From contig PWZB01000104.1 of assembly GCA_003567625.1 (NCBI GenBank), forward strand, positions 1-40,921: a DNA stretch of 40,921 bases, read 5' to 3'. This document shows positions 1 through 10,154 of the stretch, one piece after another; positions within the stretch are counted from its first letter, which is position 1; every line of letters starts with the position of its first letter. The DNA comes from Bacteroidales bacterium. GTDB lineage: Bacteria > Bacteroidota > Bacteroidia > Bacteroidales > UBA7960. Below the pieces are notes generated by a model. The model was not told where the DNA came from and made no database searches. It worked only from the letters and a program-made list of their open reading frames with translations. Position numbers and translations under genes: made by a program.

Positions 1-1042
1 CTTGTTTGTTAATCCTAACCGGTATCCATGCAATACGGTCAGCTTTTCGGCGCTTATAATCCATATGCATCGGCAACTTAATTTCCAATGGTTTAAAATC
101 ATAACCCATTAGCTTGAATAAAAAGGGTTTTACTATCACCTCAAAAATTATGAAACTCGAAACCGGGTTGCCGGGCAATCCAAAAATGTATGATGAGTTG
201 GTTTTCCCAAAAACGGTAGGCCTGCCAGGCTTAACAGCAACTTTCTGAAAAAGAATGTCAACACCGCTTTTTTTCATCATCTCAGGTACAAAATCAAATT
301 CACCCATAGATACCCCACCGGTTAATATAACGACATCATTCTCATAAAGTGCCTTACCTATTGCCAGATTAGTTTCATCTTCATCATCAGGAATAATTCC
401 TTCATATATAGAGTCACAAAAACATTTATCAACCTGGGCTATGAGTTGAAAGCTGTTTGAATTACGAATCTGTCCGTTGCCGGGTTTATCGTATGGTTCC
501 ACAAGTTCGTCTCCGGTTGATAAGACGGCCACTTTAGGCTTTTTTGCAACCAGGGGCTTTACACATCCAACAGAGGCCATTATTGCAATGTGTTGAGGTT
601 TAATAAGCGTATTTTTCGAGATAACCCTATCACCTATTTCAACATCTTCTCCCTTATATGCAATATTATGATCTGTTTTCTTACCGGTAAAACGTATCAT
701 CCCTGAATCATCCTTTTCCGTGTGCTCAACCATTATCACGGTGTCAGCACCTTCTGGTACAGTTGCGCCCGTCATCACCTGCACACACTCCCCCTCACCT
801 ATATGTTTTGATGAAACCTCACCAGCAGCAATCGTCTCAAGAACCTTTAATGGCTTGCCCAGGTCTTCACTGCGACAAGCATAGCCATCCATAGCTGCTT
901 TGTCAAAAGGTGGCATATCAATATCAGAAACCACGTCTTCTGACAGAAACCTGTGTAAAGACTGCCTGAAATCAACCCTTTCAGTGCCCAGAAAACGTGC
1001 GTTTTCAAAAATTATCTTCTGCGCATCATCAAATGAAATCAT
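1..1042 (-). CDS. moeA: Molybdopterin molybdenumtransferase MoeA (3' end beyond window)
   Basis: Minus-strand translation from ATG at 1042: MISFDDAQKIIFENARFLGTERVDFRQSLHRFLSEDVVSDIDMPPFDKAAMDGYA...VMTGATVPEGADTVIMVE...LSTGDEL...LTGGVSMGEFDFV...KPGRPTVFG...FGLPGNPVSSF; classic MoeA motifs. Not in ORF track because it is open at the edge. Confidence 0.95.
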   Translation of the reverse strand, partial: MISFDDAQKIIFENARFLGTERVDFRQSLHRFLSEDVVSDIDMPPFDKAAMDGYACRSEDLGKPLKVLETIAAGEVSSKHIGEGECVQVMTGATVPEGADTVIMVEHTEKDDSGMIRFTGKKTDHNIAYKGEDVEIGDRVISKNTLIKPQHIAIMASVGCVKPLVAKKPKVAVLSTGDELVEPYDKPGNGQIRNSNSFQLIAQVDKCFCDSIYEGIIPDDEDETNLAIGKALYENDVVILTGGVSMGEFDFVPEMMKKSGVDILFQKVAVKPGRPTVFGKTNSSYIFGLPGNPVSSFIIFEVIVKPFLFKLMGYDFKPLEIKLPMHMDYKRRKADRIAWIPVRINKQ

Positions 1043-1339
1043 TTTATTCAGTTATTAAAAAATCAATTTTTAATTAAATACAAAATTAATGAATCTTTTG
1101 GTTAAGGATTATTTTTATGATAACATTTGATTTTTTAAAAATATTTTTAAAAAGCATTCGTATTATGCCGGAAATTTTAAGAAAAACATATAAAATCAAT
1201 CATCATCAAATAAAGATACGGGTTTTATAATAAGATGATCACGAAAAAAACAAAAAGTTAAGCAGTAACTAAACACATTTTAATCACACGCCCGCGAGTG
1301 TATAATTTATACAGAAAAAATAAAGCCCGGCAGAATAAT

Positions 1340-2071
1340 TCATTTATCGGGCTTAGCATTTAAAAGATCAAGTTCTTTATTAATAGCTTGTAAAAAATCA
1401 ACATTATGCTTTTTATAACAATATAGTGCCCAGTCGTAATGAACACCCCTAACATATACGGGTACGGTTTCAATATCTAATATTATTGCCATAGCAAACC
1501 TGTGATTTGCAGCAGGCCTGACTCTCAAAAAGTTACCGTTTCTGTCAATAATTACATTGAGGTCATCAACGGGCTTTTTACTTAGCTTTGGCTTTACTCC
1601 TAACTCCTTTTGGCTTAAATACCCATGCTTCTTTATAGAACTATATGTTTTTTCAAGATTTTGATATGTTTTAAACTTCTTTTTTTTATGGCTGTCTTTA
1701 CATAAAATATACTCATCGCATTCCATTAAAGGTTTTTTGTATTTAAAATATTGAAAAGTAGAACGAAACCACTTATGGTTGTTATAGTAATCAGGTATAA
1801 TTGGTTTTTTATTCAAATCCCAGTCTCCTCGTTTAACAAATTTATTGCTGAAAAAGATATGTCCTTTTAATGGTTTGCATGAATCATTTGATTCGTGCAC
1901 ATAGTGAGTAATATCATTTAATTTTACGTGTATTTCTCTGTTTATATCCAACCATTGCGAGAAATCATTGATCTTTTGCGGAGGAGTTATATTTAATATT
2001 TTATATTTGAAACAGGACCATAAAAACAAAACGTTTGCCTTTAACTTAGATATTATTTTTCTTTTTTTCAT
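1340..2071 (-). CDS. Hypothetical protein with ParB-like C-terminal motif
   Basis: ORF; VIIDRNGNFLRVRPAANHRFAMAIILDIETVPVYVRGVHYDW resembles small ParB/Srx-like domains. Confidence 0.6.
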   Translation of the reverse strand: MKKRKIISKLKANVLFLWSCFKYKILNITPPQKINDFSQWLDINREIHVKLNDITHYVHESNDSCKPLKGHIFFSNKFVKRGDWDLNKKPIIPDYYNNHKWFRSTFQYFKYKKPLMECDEYILCKDSHKKKKFKTYQNLEKTYSSIKKHGYLSQKELGVKPKLSKKPVDDLNVIIDRNGNFLRVRPAANHRFAMAIILDIETVPVYVRGVHYDWALYCYKKHNVDFLQAINKELDLLNAKPDK

Positions 2072-2265
2072 AATAACTTCCTTATATTTCTATCATGCTT
2101 TCTTTAGAGTAATTCTGATAATATCAAAGTGTTTTAAAAAAACGCTTCTCATTTATTTTTAAACAGCTTTATGTAATTATTTATACAAAGTTAAAGTTTA
2201 GTTTATTTTAGAATTAAGATAATGAAGAGAAAACAAAAAGTTACACAGGGATGAAACACTTAATC

Positions 2266-2949
2266 TCAAAGTTCAATAATCTCATACCTGTTTTCCAGGC
2301 AATTAACATACAAGATCTTTTTCAGCAGCAAGTTACCTTTTCCGGTTAGCAGCTTAACAGTTTCAGCAACCTGAAGCGAAGCAATAATGGCAGGTGTGAA
2401 AGCAGGATTTCCGAGTTCTTGTTCTTCACCTTTTTCTTTATCGGTATCATATATAAAATCAAGAGTTTGATCTTCGGGAAAAATGGTCGAAACGTACCCG
2501 TACCATCCGGCTATGGCACCATAAATAAGTGGAATTTTGAGTTTTTTACAAGCTTTGCCGACCAATTTACGTGACGGGATATTATCAAGCGCATCGCAAA
2601 CAACATGATGGTTTTTCAGTATCTTTTCTGCATTGTTATCGTCAAGATATTCATTGACAGCTACCAGTTTGATGTCGGGGTTTACCTTATTCATGCGCTC
2701 TTTCGCAGCAAGGGCTTTAGAATACCCTATGTTTCCCGTATCAGAAAACAGTTGCCTGTTAAGGTTTGATTCTTCAAAAACATCGCCGTCAATAGCAGTA
2801 ATATGCCCTATGCCCAGCCGCCCAAGCTCCTCAATGATAAAACCACCCAAACCCCCGCAGCCGACAACAGCCACCTTCTTTTCACGCAGGCTGCGATTCT
2901 CCTCCGCAGACAACATCTTTTCGTTTTTTATGTAACGTTGGTTGGTCAT
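2266..2949 (-). CDS. HesA/MoeB/ThiF family adenylyltransferase
   Basis: GCGGLGGFIIEELGRLGIGHITAIDGDVFEESNLNRQLFS Rossmann and NRQ motif; adjacent to moeA. Confidence 0.92.
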   Translation of the reverse strand: MTNQRYIKNEKMLSAEENRSLREKKVAVVGCGGLGGFIIEELGRLGIGHITAIDGDVFEESNLNRQLFSDTGNIGYSKALAAKERMNKVNPDIKLVAVNEYLDDNNAEKILKNHHVVCDALDNIPSRKLVGKACKKLKIPLIYGAIAGWYGYVSTIFPEDQTLDFIYDTDKEKGEEQELGNPAFTPAIIASLQVAETVKLLTGKGNLLLKKILYVNCLENRYEIIEL

Positions 2950-3072
2950 AAACTAGAACGCTATTTACCATTATCATAAATTATTGTTATTTGGCTAAAA
3001 ATTAAAATCAATTTAGCAAATAAACCAAAATGAATATGCTTTACTGCTTTACACACAATCTTTTGTATTTTG

Positions 3073-3375
3073 TTACTTTATTTCTATTCCATTTCGTTTG
3101 ATTTCTTCAAGAAATCCTGATTTATCGTTATTCTTGTCTATGAGGATAGGCTCAATTCTATCGTCTACCTGGCGTCTCAGCTTCCACAATAGAGGATTTA
3201 CTGAGAAATAGTCACCCGAAATATTGCTCACAACAACAGCAACATCAATATCGCTATCTTCTTTACTCGATTTTTTAGCATATGAACCAAACAAATACAC
3301 ATTTTCCAACTTAAAGTATTTTTCTAACAATAATTTATATTGCTTTACTTTATCTATAGCTTCATTTTTATCCAT
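3073..3375 (-). CDS. Minimal nucleotidyltransferase (MNT) domain protein
   Basis: VYLFGSYAKKSSKEDSDIDVAVVV = GSxAkg..sDxDv motif. Confidence 0.9.
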   Translation of the reverse strand: MDKNEAIDKVKQYKLLLEKYFKLENVYLFGSYAKKSSKEDSDIDVAVVVSNISGDYFSVNPLLWKLRRQVDDRIEPILIDKNNDKSGFLEEIKRNGIEIK

Positions 3376-3468
3376 TGTTGTAGTTGTTTGGTATTTTTAA
3401 TTATCTCTGAACATTTTTCGTATGTCATAATCGGAAAGTTCCCGCCAATATTGAACCTTTTCGTCCAT
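3354..3468 (-). pseudogene. Collapsed HEPN-domain gene (N- and C-terminal ends only)
   Basis: ATG at 3468 gives MDEKVQYWRELSDYDI (HEPN start-like); other frame gives TYEKCSEIIKNTKQLQQWIKMKL* (HEPN end-like) overlapping the MNT start. Confidence 0.6.
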
Positions 3469-3529
3469 TAGTTTTATGTATTTCAGTTCAAAGATATAAG
3501 ATTTTTACTAAAATACAGAGTAAAGATTT

Positions 3530-4453
3530 TTAATAAGTATAAGGATTATCAAAATCAACCACAGGGTCCTGCCCCAATTCTTTCAGTATCTTTTGCCCTT
3601 TGTCCTCGTTCAGAACGAAAGCTACGAACTTTTCAGCAAGTTCTTTATTTTGTGTTTTATGCGGGATGGTAAGTCCATAGACCATAGCTTCTCCGTATTC
3701 AACAATAGTTTCGCCCGGCCTGGTGCCTAAAGTTTCTACACTTACGCTTCTATACCAGTCATTTAAAGCAAAATTCCCCATACTAAGGCTGTCAGGCAAT
3801 TGCAAATATTCAAGTCCGTGCTGTACTGCAACACTCTTGTACAGGAAGATATAATCTATATGGTTGCTTTCCAGCAAAGCTATAAGGTCGGTTTCTTTGG
3901 GGCGTATATTATCCTTGTCTTTGGCAAGCATACGTTCTGCCAGCCCGGGCTCGCCGCGCATTTTTTCCTCCAGCTTGATTGTAAACACGCTCCTGACACC
4001 GCAAGGGTCCTGATCGGGGTTGCTGCGTCCGAATTTAACATCATCTTTCATCAAAATTTCAACCCAGTTATCAACACTTATCCTGTCGGCATATCTTGAT
4101 TTTTTGGTGTAAACGATGGCCATCTCATTTGTTGCGAAAGGAATATACCAGCTTGCATGATCGGGGATGAGCATGTTTTCAATAACCATATAATCTGCCG
4201 ACATAAAAACATCAGCGGGAGTTTCAAGATTTGCAACCCTGCGGGCTCCTGCCTTGCTGCCCCAAGCCTCAGAAAGTACTTTCACCCCGGGATTCTCTTT
4301 CTCAAAAGCCCGGGATATTTCATGTACAGGTACAGTTAAACTGCCTGCATGAATAACATGCAATGTCTGAAGCTCTGCTCTTTCTTTTCGCTCAGTTTGG
4401 CAGGACAGGAATAATAAAAACGAAACTACAAAGCAAATTAGAATCTTTTTCAT
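3530..4453 (-). CDS. Tungstate/molybdate ABC transporter substrate-binding lipoprotein (WtpA/ModA-like)
   Basis: Lipobox FLLFLSCQ; HAGSLTVPVHEISRAFEKENPGVKV, ADVFMSADYMVIENML, FGRSNPDQDPCGVRS. Confidence 0.9.
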   Translation of the reverse strand: MKKILICFVVSFLLFLSCQTERKERAELQTLHVIHAGSLTVPVHEISRAFEKENPGVKVLSEAWGSKAGARRVANLETPADVFMSADYMVIENMLIPDHASWYIPFATNEMAIVYTKKSRYADRISVDNWVEILMKDDVKFGRSNPDQDPCGVRSVFTIKLEEKMRGEPGLAERMLAKDKDNIRPKETDLIALLESNHIDYIFLYKSVAVQHGLEYLQLPDSLSMGNFALNDWYRSVSVETLGTRPGETIVEYGEAMVYGLTIPHKTQNKELAEKFVAFVLNEDKGQKILKELGQDPVVDFDNPYTY

Positions 4454-4751
4454 TACTAAGATTTTTTTGTAAAGTTATTGTTAATATTTATAAGTATAGA
4501 CCGGCTTTAATGCTAAAAAATTTATTTTTAGCGATTATACAACCCGACTATAATGGGGAACAATATAAATAAAACGTTTAGAAAAACGCACTAAGCATAA
4601 TCAATGTTTTATCTTGATTAAAGTAAGAGTTTGGTCAAAATTATAGGATTTAAGGGTATAATAAAAAGTCTTATATTTGACTTGACAAAACTTTCTATTT
4701 GAACTAATTGCGAAACATATCAATTTTACTTTCAGAAACAGATTAACAAAT

Positions 4752-6296
4752 ATGGCAAGAAATAATGCTAACAATAAAGAAGAGCCTATAGAAAAACAAC
4801 TATGGAAAGCTGCCGACAAACTCAGGAAAAATATTGATGCAGCTGAATACAAACATGTTGTTTTAGGATTGATTTTTCTGAAATATCTCTCTGATGCATT
4901 TTCAAAACTATATGAAAAGCTAAAAGCCGGAGAGGGTGAATATGCAGGAGCTGATCCGGAAGACAAAGACGAATACAAGGCAGAAAATGTGTTTTTTGTG
5001 CCTGAAAAAGCAAGGTGGAGCAATCTGCTTTCGAAAGCTAAGCAGACAACTATAGGAAAAACGGTTGATGAGGCTATGGATGCTATTGAAAAAGAAAACC
5101 CGTCATTAAAGGGAGTTTTGCCTAAGGTTTATGCCCGCCAAAATCTTGACCCTACAAGTTTAGGAGAGCTTATTGACTTGATTGGGAACATTGCATTGGG
5201 AGATACAAAAGAACGAAGCGCAGATATTCTTGGCCATGTGTTTGAATATTTCCTCGGTGAATTTGCTCTCGCCGAAGGAAAAAAGGGAGGCCAGTTCTAC
5301 ACTCCCAGAAGCGTAGTAGAGTTACTTGTTGAAATGCTTGAACCATACAAAGGAAGGGTTTTTGACCCTTGCTGTGGCTCAGGAGGAATGTTTGTACAAT
5401 CTGAAAAATTTGTTCTGAAACATAGCGGAAAAATAAATGACATTTCCATCTATGGACAAGAAAGCAACCAGACAACATGGCGACTGGCAAAAATGAATCT
5501 GGCAATCCGTGGTATTGACAGCTCACAAGTAAAGTGGAACAACGAAGGTTCATTTTTGAATGATGCCCACAAAGACTTAAAAGCCGATTATATTATTGCC
5601 AATCCACCATTTAATGTGAGTGATTGGAGTGGTGATTTGTTGCGAAAAGACGGGCGTTGGAAATATGGTGTTCCGCCAACATCCAATGCAAACTATGCAT
5701 GGATACAACATTTTCTTTATCATCTTGCACCAAACGGGCAAGCAGGTTTTGTATTAGCTAAAGGTTCTTTAACCACAAAAACAGGTGGCGAAGGTGAAAT
5801 ACGAAAAGCTTTGGTAGAAGCTAACTTGATTGATTGTATTGTTAACTTACCGCCAAAATTGTTCTTAAATACACAAATTCCCGCTTCACTCTGGTTTATG
5901 AGTAGAAGCCGGGAAAATGGCAAATTCAGAGACCGGAGTGGGGAGATACTTTTTATTGATGCCCGCAATTACGGACATTTAATAAATCGCAGAACAAAAG
6001 TTCTTTCAGAAGACGATATAAAGGAAATTGCCGAGACATATCATAACTGGCGAAACCCTGATGGAAATTATGAAGATATTAAAGGTTTTTGTAACTCAGC
6101 ACCTGTTGACCGGGTAAAAGAAATGGATTATGTGCTTACACCCGGGCGATATGTTGGTTTAGCAGAGGAGGAAGATGATTTTGATTTTAAAGAGCGGTTT
6201 TCACAACTGAAAAATGAATTTGAGGAGCAGTTGAAGCAGGAAGAGCAACTAAATGAAAGAATAACAGAGAACTTATCAAATATTCAAATACAATAG
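4752..6296 (+). CDS. hsdM: Type I restriction-modification DNA methyltransferase subunit HsdM
   Basis: [77 protein letters not shown]. Confidence 0.97.
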   Translation: MARNNANNKEEPIEKQLWKAADKLRKNIDAAEYKHVVLGLIFLKYLSDAFSKLYEKLKAGEGEYAGADPEDKDEYKAENVFFVPEKARWSNLLSKAKQTTIGKTVDEAMDAIEKENPSLKGVLPKVYARQNLDPTSLGELIDLIGNIALGDTKERSADILGHVFEYFLGEFALAEGKKGGQFYTPRSVVELLVEMLEPYKGRVFDPCCGSGGMFVQSEKFVLKHSGKINDISIYGQESNQTTWRLAKMNLAIRGIDSSQVKWNNEGSFLNDAHKDLKADYIIANPPFNVSDWSGDLLRKDGRWKYGVPPTSNANYAWIQHFLYHLAPNGQAGFVLAKGSLTTKTGGEGEIRKALVEANLIDCIVNLPPKLFLNTQIPASLWFMSRSRENGKFRDRSGEILFIDARNYGHLINRRTKVLSEDDIKEIAETYHNWRNPDGNYEDIKGFCNSAPVDRVKEMDYVLTPGRYVGLAEEEDDFDFKERFSQLKNEFEEQLKQEEQLNERITENLSNIQIQ

Positions 6297-6299
6297 CTT

Positions 6300-6809
6300 A
6301 TGGCTAAACAGAAAAAAAAGTTCAGTGATATTATACCATCAGATATGGTCGATTTAGTCTATACTATTAGAGGGCAACGTGTAATGCTCGACCGTGATAT
6401 TGCTATGATGTATGAAACGGAAACAAGGACAATAAATCAGCAAGTAAAAAGAAATGCTGAACGGTTTGATGAAAGTGTGCATTACTTCAAACTTAATGAA
6501 GAAGAGTTTGCTGAGTTTAGGGAAATCTTGAAATCACAAAATGTGACTTCAAGTTGGGGAGGTGTAAGAAAGCCTCCAAGCGCATTCACTCAAAAAGGAA
6601 TATATTTGTTAGCAACTGTATTAAGGTCAAAAGCAGCGCACGAAGTAACAAAGCATATTATAAACACATTTACCGAAACTCAAAAGATATTGGATGAGAA
6701 CAAGCAATTAAAAAAGTATATTACAAACCTTGAGAAAAAAGCTTCTGAGCAAAATAAAATTATCAAAACATTGTACCTGATTTCAAATGAATTAAATAAA
6801 AAAACTTGA
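6300..6809 (+). CDS. ORF6N domain-containing protein
   Basis: IRGQRVMLDRDIAMMYETETRTINQQVKRNAERFDES ORF6N signature. Confidence 0.85.
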   Translation: MAKQKKKFSDIIPSDMVDLVYTIRGQRVMLDRDIAMMYETETRTINQQVKRNAERFDESVHYFKLNEEEFAEFREILKSQNVTSSWGGVRKPPSAFTQKGIYLLATVLRSKAAHEVTKHIINTFTETQKILDENKQLKKYITNLEKKASEQNKIIKTLYLISNELNKKT

Positions 6810-6844
6810 TATCACAATTTGTGATTTCAAGTTGAAATGCTAAG

Positions 6845-7621
6845 ATGAGTGAACTTAAATATGAAAATAGAATTGTAGCTTTTATAGACATTCTGGGTTT
6901 TGCAGAAACCATAAATAAAACGGATAAGGATGGAAATGAACAAATCAGCATTCTATCAAAGGCATTTCTCAGGATCCGTGAATTGCTTGGCATTGATGAA
7001 CCCGATGAAGACGTGGCACCAACAAGGGAGATAACACAATTTTCCGATTCAATTGTTGTTTCTTTTGCTGTTAACGAAGATAAAGAATTCAAATTTCTAC
7101 TTGAGGAATTACTCCATCTCCAGATCGAGCTATTGAAATATGACATTCTTATTCGAGGTGGCATTTATTATGGTTCTCTTGTACATAATGACAAGCTGTT
7201 GTTTGGCCCGGCCCTGGTGAAAGCTTATCGCCTGGAAAATGAGGCAGCCAACAGCCCCAGGATTATATTACCTAAAAGCATTAATGAGTTTGTGGCTGTT
7301 AAAAACATCGAAAAACTGATAGCCAACGATGAAGACGACTTTTTCTACCTCGACTATTTTGATTGCTGGAACCTGGAACTGATATTTCCTTCCGATGCAG
7401 CCTATGTTGAACATATGATGCGTCTGAAAACAAAAATATCTAAAGGGCTCAAAACCCAAAAACCGGGTATTTACAGCAAATATGGATGGATGAAAAGCAA
7501 GTGGAATAAAACAATAAAAAAATACAAGACGGCTAAAGAATTGAAGAAGATGAAACAAAATGAAGCAACAGAACTCTATGAATTTTTTGTTAATGAAAAA
7601 CCAATTGTAACTTCAATGTAA
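6845..7621 (+). CDS. Hypothetical protein, possible nucleotide-cyclase-fold protein
   Basis: VAFIDILGFAETI, TQFSDSIVVSF, RGGIYYGSLVH spaced like class III cyclase metal-binding elements. Confidence 0.6.
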   Translation: MSELKYENRIVAFIDILGFAETINKTDKDGNEQISILSKAFLRIRELLGIDEPDEDVAPTREITQFSDSIVVSFAVNEDKEFKFLLEELLHLQIELLKYDILIRGGIYYGSLVHNDKLLFGPALVKAYRLENEAANSPRIILPKSINEFVAVKNIEKLIANDEDDFFYLDYFDCWNLELIFPSDAAYVEHMMRLKTKISKGLKTQKPGIYSKYGWMKSKWNKTIKKYKTAKELKKMKQNEATELYEFFVNEKPIVTSM

Positions 7622-7693
7622 TGGTAATGAATGAGTGGAAGGAAACTAAATTAAACAAACATATTTCCCAAAACTTATCTAAAATCAATTTTA

Positions 7694-7933
7694 ATGAGCA
7701 ATAAAAACACATACAACTTCACGGTAGGCGAACTCATAAAAATACTTCAACAATACCCCGAAGATATGCCGGTGTTGGTTAGTGGTTACGAAAACGGCTA
7801 CGAAAACTTTTACCATCCGTTTGTTAAAAAAGTAAAACACCTGCCCGAAAACCCCTATTGGGATGGACAGTTTCAACTTGACGATAATGGAAAAGAAGTG
7901 CTGATTTTAGAAAGGGAGGTGAGGGATGACTGA
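7694..7933 (+). CDS. Small hypothetical protein in RM cassette
   Basis: Intact 79-aa ORF overlapping hsdS start by 8 bp. Confidence 0.6.
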   Translation: MSNKNTYNFTVGELIKILQQYPEDMPVLVSGYENGYENFYHPFVKKVKHLPENPYWDGQFQLDDNGKEVLILEREVRDD

Positions 7934-9101
7934 GTGGAGGGAAGCAGCATTACAAGATATTGCTTATGTGAATCCAGCTGAAAGCATCTCTAATGGAACA
8001 AAAGCAAAGAAAGTTCCAATGGAATTACTTGAACCCTTTACAAAAAGAGTTTCAGGTTATCAAATTGAGGAATATAAAGGTGGCGTAAAGTTTAAAAACG
8101 GAGATACAATTATTGCAAGAATTACACCGAGTCTCGAAAATGGTAAGACGGCTTTCATTGACATTTTAGAAGATGATGAAATTGGATTCGGTTCAACAGA
8201 GTTTATAGTTTTAAGGGAAAAAGAAGGACTAAGTGATAAAAATTTCTTGTACTATTTAGCTTTATCACCTGATTTCAGGGAAACAGCCATACTTTCAATG
8301 ACAGGAAGTTCTGGCAGACAACGGGTTCAGACCGATGTTGTAAAAGAACACTTGTTTAATATTCCTCCCCTTCCCGAACAACGCGCCATCGGCTCTGTCC
8401 TTTCCAGTTTAGACGACAAAATAGACCTGCTCTACCGCCAGAACAAAACGTTGGAGCAAATGGCTGAGGCGCTGTTTAGGCAGTGGTTTGTGGTGGGGGC
8501 TAGTGAGGATTGGGAAGTTGGTAAATTAGGCGATGTTATAGAATTATTTGATAGTATGCGAATTCCTTTATCTAAAATGCAAAGGGATAAGATGAAAGAT
8601 GGAAAATTATATCCTTATTACGGAGCTGCTTCAATAATGGATTACGTAAATAATTATTTATTTGATGGTGATTACATTTTAATTGGGGAAGACGGAACGG
8701 TAAGAACTGATGAAGGTTATCCGATTCTTCAATATGCAACTGGGAAATTTTGGGTGAATAATCATGCACATATTCTTAAAGCAAAACCACCTTACAATAA
8801 TTTCTTCATTTGGAATTATCTATCAAAAAAGAAAATAGACGAAATTGTTACTGGAGCTGTACAACACAAAATTAATCAGGGAAATCTTAAATCTTTAGAT
8901 TTTCCGAAATATCCAATTAAGTTAATTGAGCAATTTAATAATCAAACCAATAATATGTTTGATAAAATCAATAAAAATAAAACCCAAATTCGCACCCTCG
9001 AAAAACTGCGGGATACATTATTGCCGAAGTTGATGAATGGGGAAATACGTATAGAGGCGCACGGCCGTGCGTCTCAGAAAAAAGGCCGTGATGACAGATA
9101 A
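7926..9101 (+). CDS. hsdS: Type I restriction-modification specificity subunit HsdS
   Basis: Two TRD halves, IPPLPEQRAIGSVLSSLDDKIDLLYRQNKTLEQMAEALFRQWFV, LEKLRDTLLPKLMNGEIRI. Confidence 0.95.
   Translation: MTEWREAALQDIAYVNPAESISNGTKAKKVPMELLEPFTKRVSGYQIEEYKGGVKFKNGDTIIARITPSLENGKTAFIDILEDDEIGFGSTEFIVLREKEGLSDKNFLYYLALSPDFRETAILSMTGSSGRQRVQTDVVKEHLFNIPPLPEQRAIGSVLSSLDDKIDLLYRQNKTLEQMAEALFRQWFVVGASEDWEVGKLGDVIELFDSMRIPLSKMQRDKMKDGKLYPYYGAASIMDYVNNYLFDGDYILIGEDGTVRTDEGYPILQYATGKFWVNNHAHILKAKPPYNNFFIWNYLSKKKIDEIVTGAVQHKINQGNLKSLDFPKYPIKLIEQFNNQTNNMFDKINKNKTQIRTLEKLRDTLLPKLMNGEIRIEAHGRASQKKGRDDR
9054..9075. repeat. REP-like palindrome
   Basis: GAGGCGCACGG/CCGTGCGTCTC, 11-bp arms with one mismatch, immediately 5' of the RAYT start. 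Confidence 0.7.
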
Positions 9102-9276
9102 ATTTAAAAATAAATACCGAATTCAATCACACCGGATGCCAAATTGGGATTATTCGGGCAATGGTATTTATTTTATCACATTGGTTACGCAAAACAGGGA
9201 TTGCAATTTGGGGAAAATCAATAATGGCAAAATCATATTTTCCGATTTTGGGAAAATCGTTCATGATGAATTATAA
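9091..9276 (+). pseudogene. Truncated REP-associated tyrosine transposase (RAYT, Y1_Tnp)
   Basis: MTDKFKNKYRIQSHRMPNWDYSGNGIYFITLVTQNRDCNLGKINNGKIIFSDFGKIVHDEL*: RAYT N-terminus only; catalytic Tyr half missing. Confidence 0.85.
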
Positions 9277-9341
9277 TCCGCAATTCAAAGAGTACACAAA
9301 TATAAAACAAAATGTACGTTTTTCACACATTGGCTTAGGTA

Positions 9342-10139
9342 TTAAAAAGTAATTCGGTAACTAAGACTTGAGCCCATACAAGCATTTTCTTGATTATTGA
9401 TAAAAACCGTGCCATCACTGAGTGCCCGTATATAGCTATTATTAATCCCAAAACCATTAGACATCTCAGAATTAGGTCTATACGGCTCTGGTATTATCCC
9501 ACTCAAATTATAACTGCCTTGCGATGCAGTAAAAACAATTGTAACTATGCCGAAATTTCCTTTACGTATTAATGACAACCAGACATTGGCGTCTATTCCG
9601 GTAAAAATTTGTTCATTAACAATCAAATCATCTGAATCATATTTTTCATTCCAGTAGTTTTTTTCAGCATCACTTACAAACCTGTATTTTGACGACTGCA
9701 ATGCATCCCTGAAGTTGGGATTATTTTCGTTGTCTTCAGTAATTATAATATATGGTTCGCTTGGTGTGGTAGATGCTATTGTTGCTTTTTTATAAATTGC
9801 GATGGGTTTGGTTAGTCCATCATCATACTGTCGCGTTATCTCTTCGGTTTCAAGTTGAAGATACCGATTAAAGTGCTCAGGTAAACCCAAAGCACCTTCA
9901 AATTCAGCGACAACGCTATGTTTTTGTCCTAGCTCCTCCCATACAAAAAGCACCAGGCCTGGTGTAATCATCTTATGTCTGTTATCTACTTCATCTATTT
10001 TTACCTTACAACCGCTAAGAATGCAGCTGTAATATGGCTTAAAAAACTCTTCGATGGCTTTAAGGGGTTCGGCTTGTAGATCTATCAAGTCGTCTCCAAA
10101 CCAACGCTTGACTCCAAGTTGTTGTATTTGCCTTTTCAT
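9342..10139 (-). CDS. Putative tail fibre / receptor-binding protein
   Basis: Last tail-module gene; FVSDAEKNYWNEKYD fibre-type motif followed by a likely tip domain. Confidence 0.6.
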   Translation of the reverse strand: MKRQIQQLGVKRWFGDDLIDLQAEPLKAIEEFFKPYYSCILSGCKVKIDEVDNRHKMITPGLVLFVWEELGQKHSVVAEFEGALGLPEHFNRYLQLETEEITRQYDDGLTKPIAIYKKATIASTTPSEPYIIITEDNENNPNFRDALQSSKYRFVSDAEKNYWNEKYDSDDLIVNEQIFTGIDANVWLSLIRKGNFGIVTIVFTASQGSYNLSGIIPEPYRPNSEMSNGFGINNSYIRALSDGTVFINNQENACMGSSLSYRITF

Positions 10140-10154
10140 TATTGTGTTGTTATT

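Noticed and set aside
4601-5023. 140-aa minus-strand ORF before/inside hsdM
   Set aside because: Ser/Phe-rich shadow of the hsdM start.
9300-9325. TGTACGTTTT shared by 9310-9319 and 40897-40906 as phage terminal repeats
   Set aside because: Same orientation instead of inverted, only 10 bp, and low complexity; not enough to call the ends.
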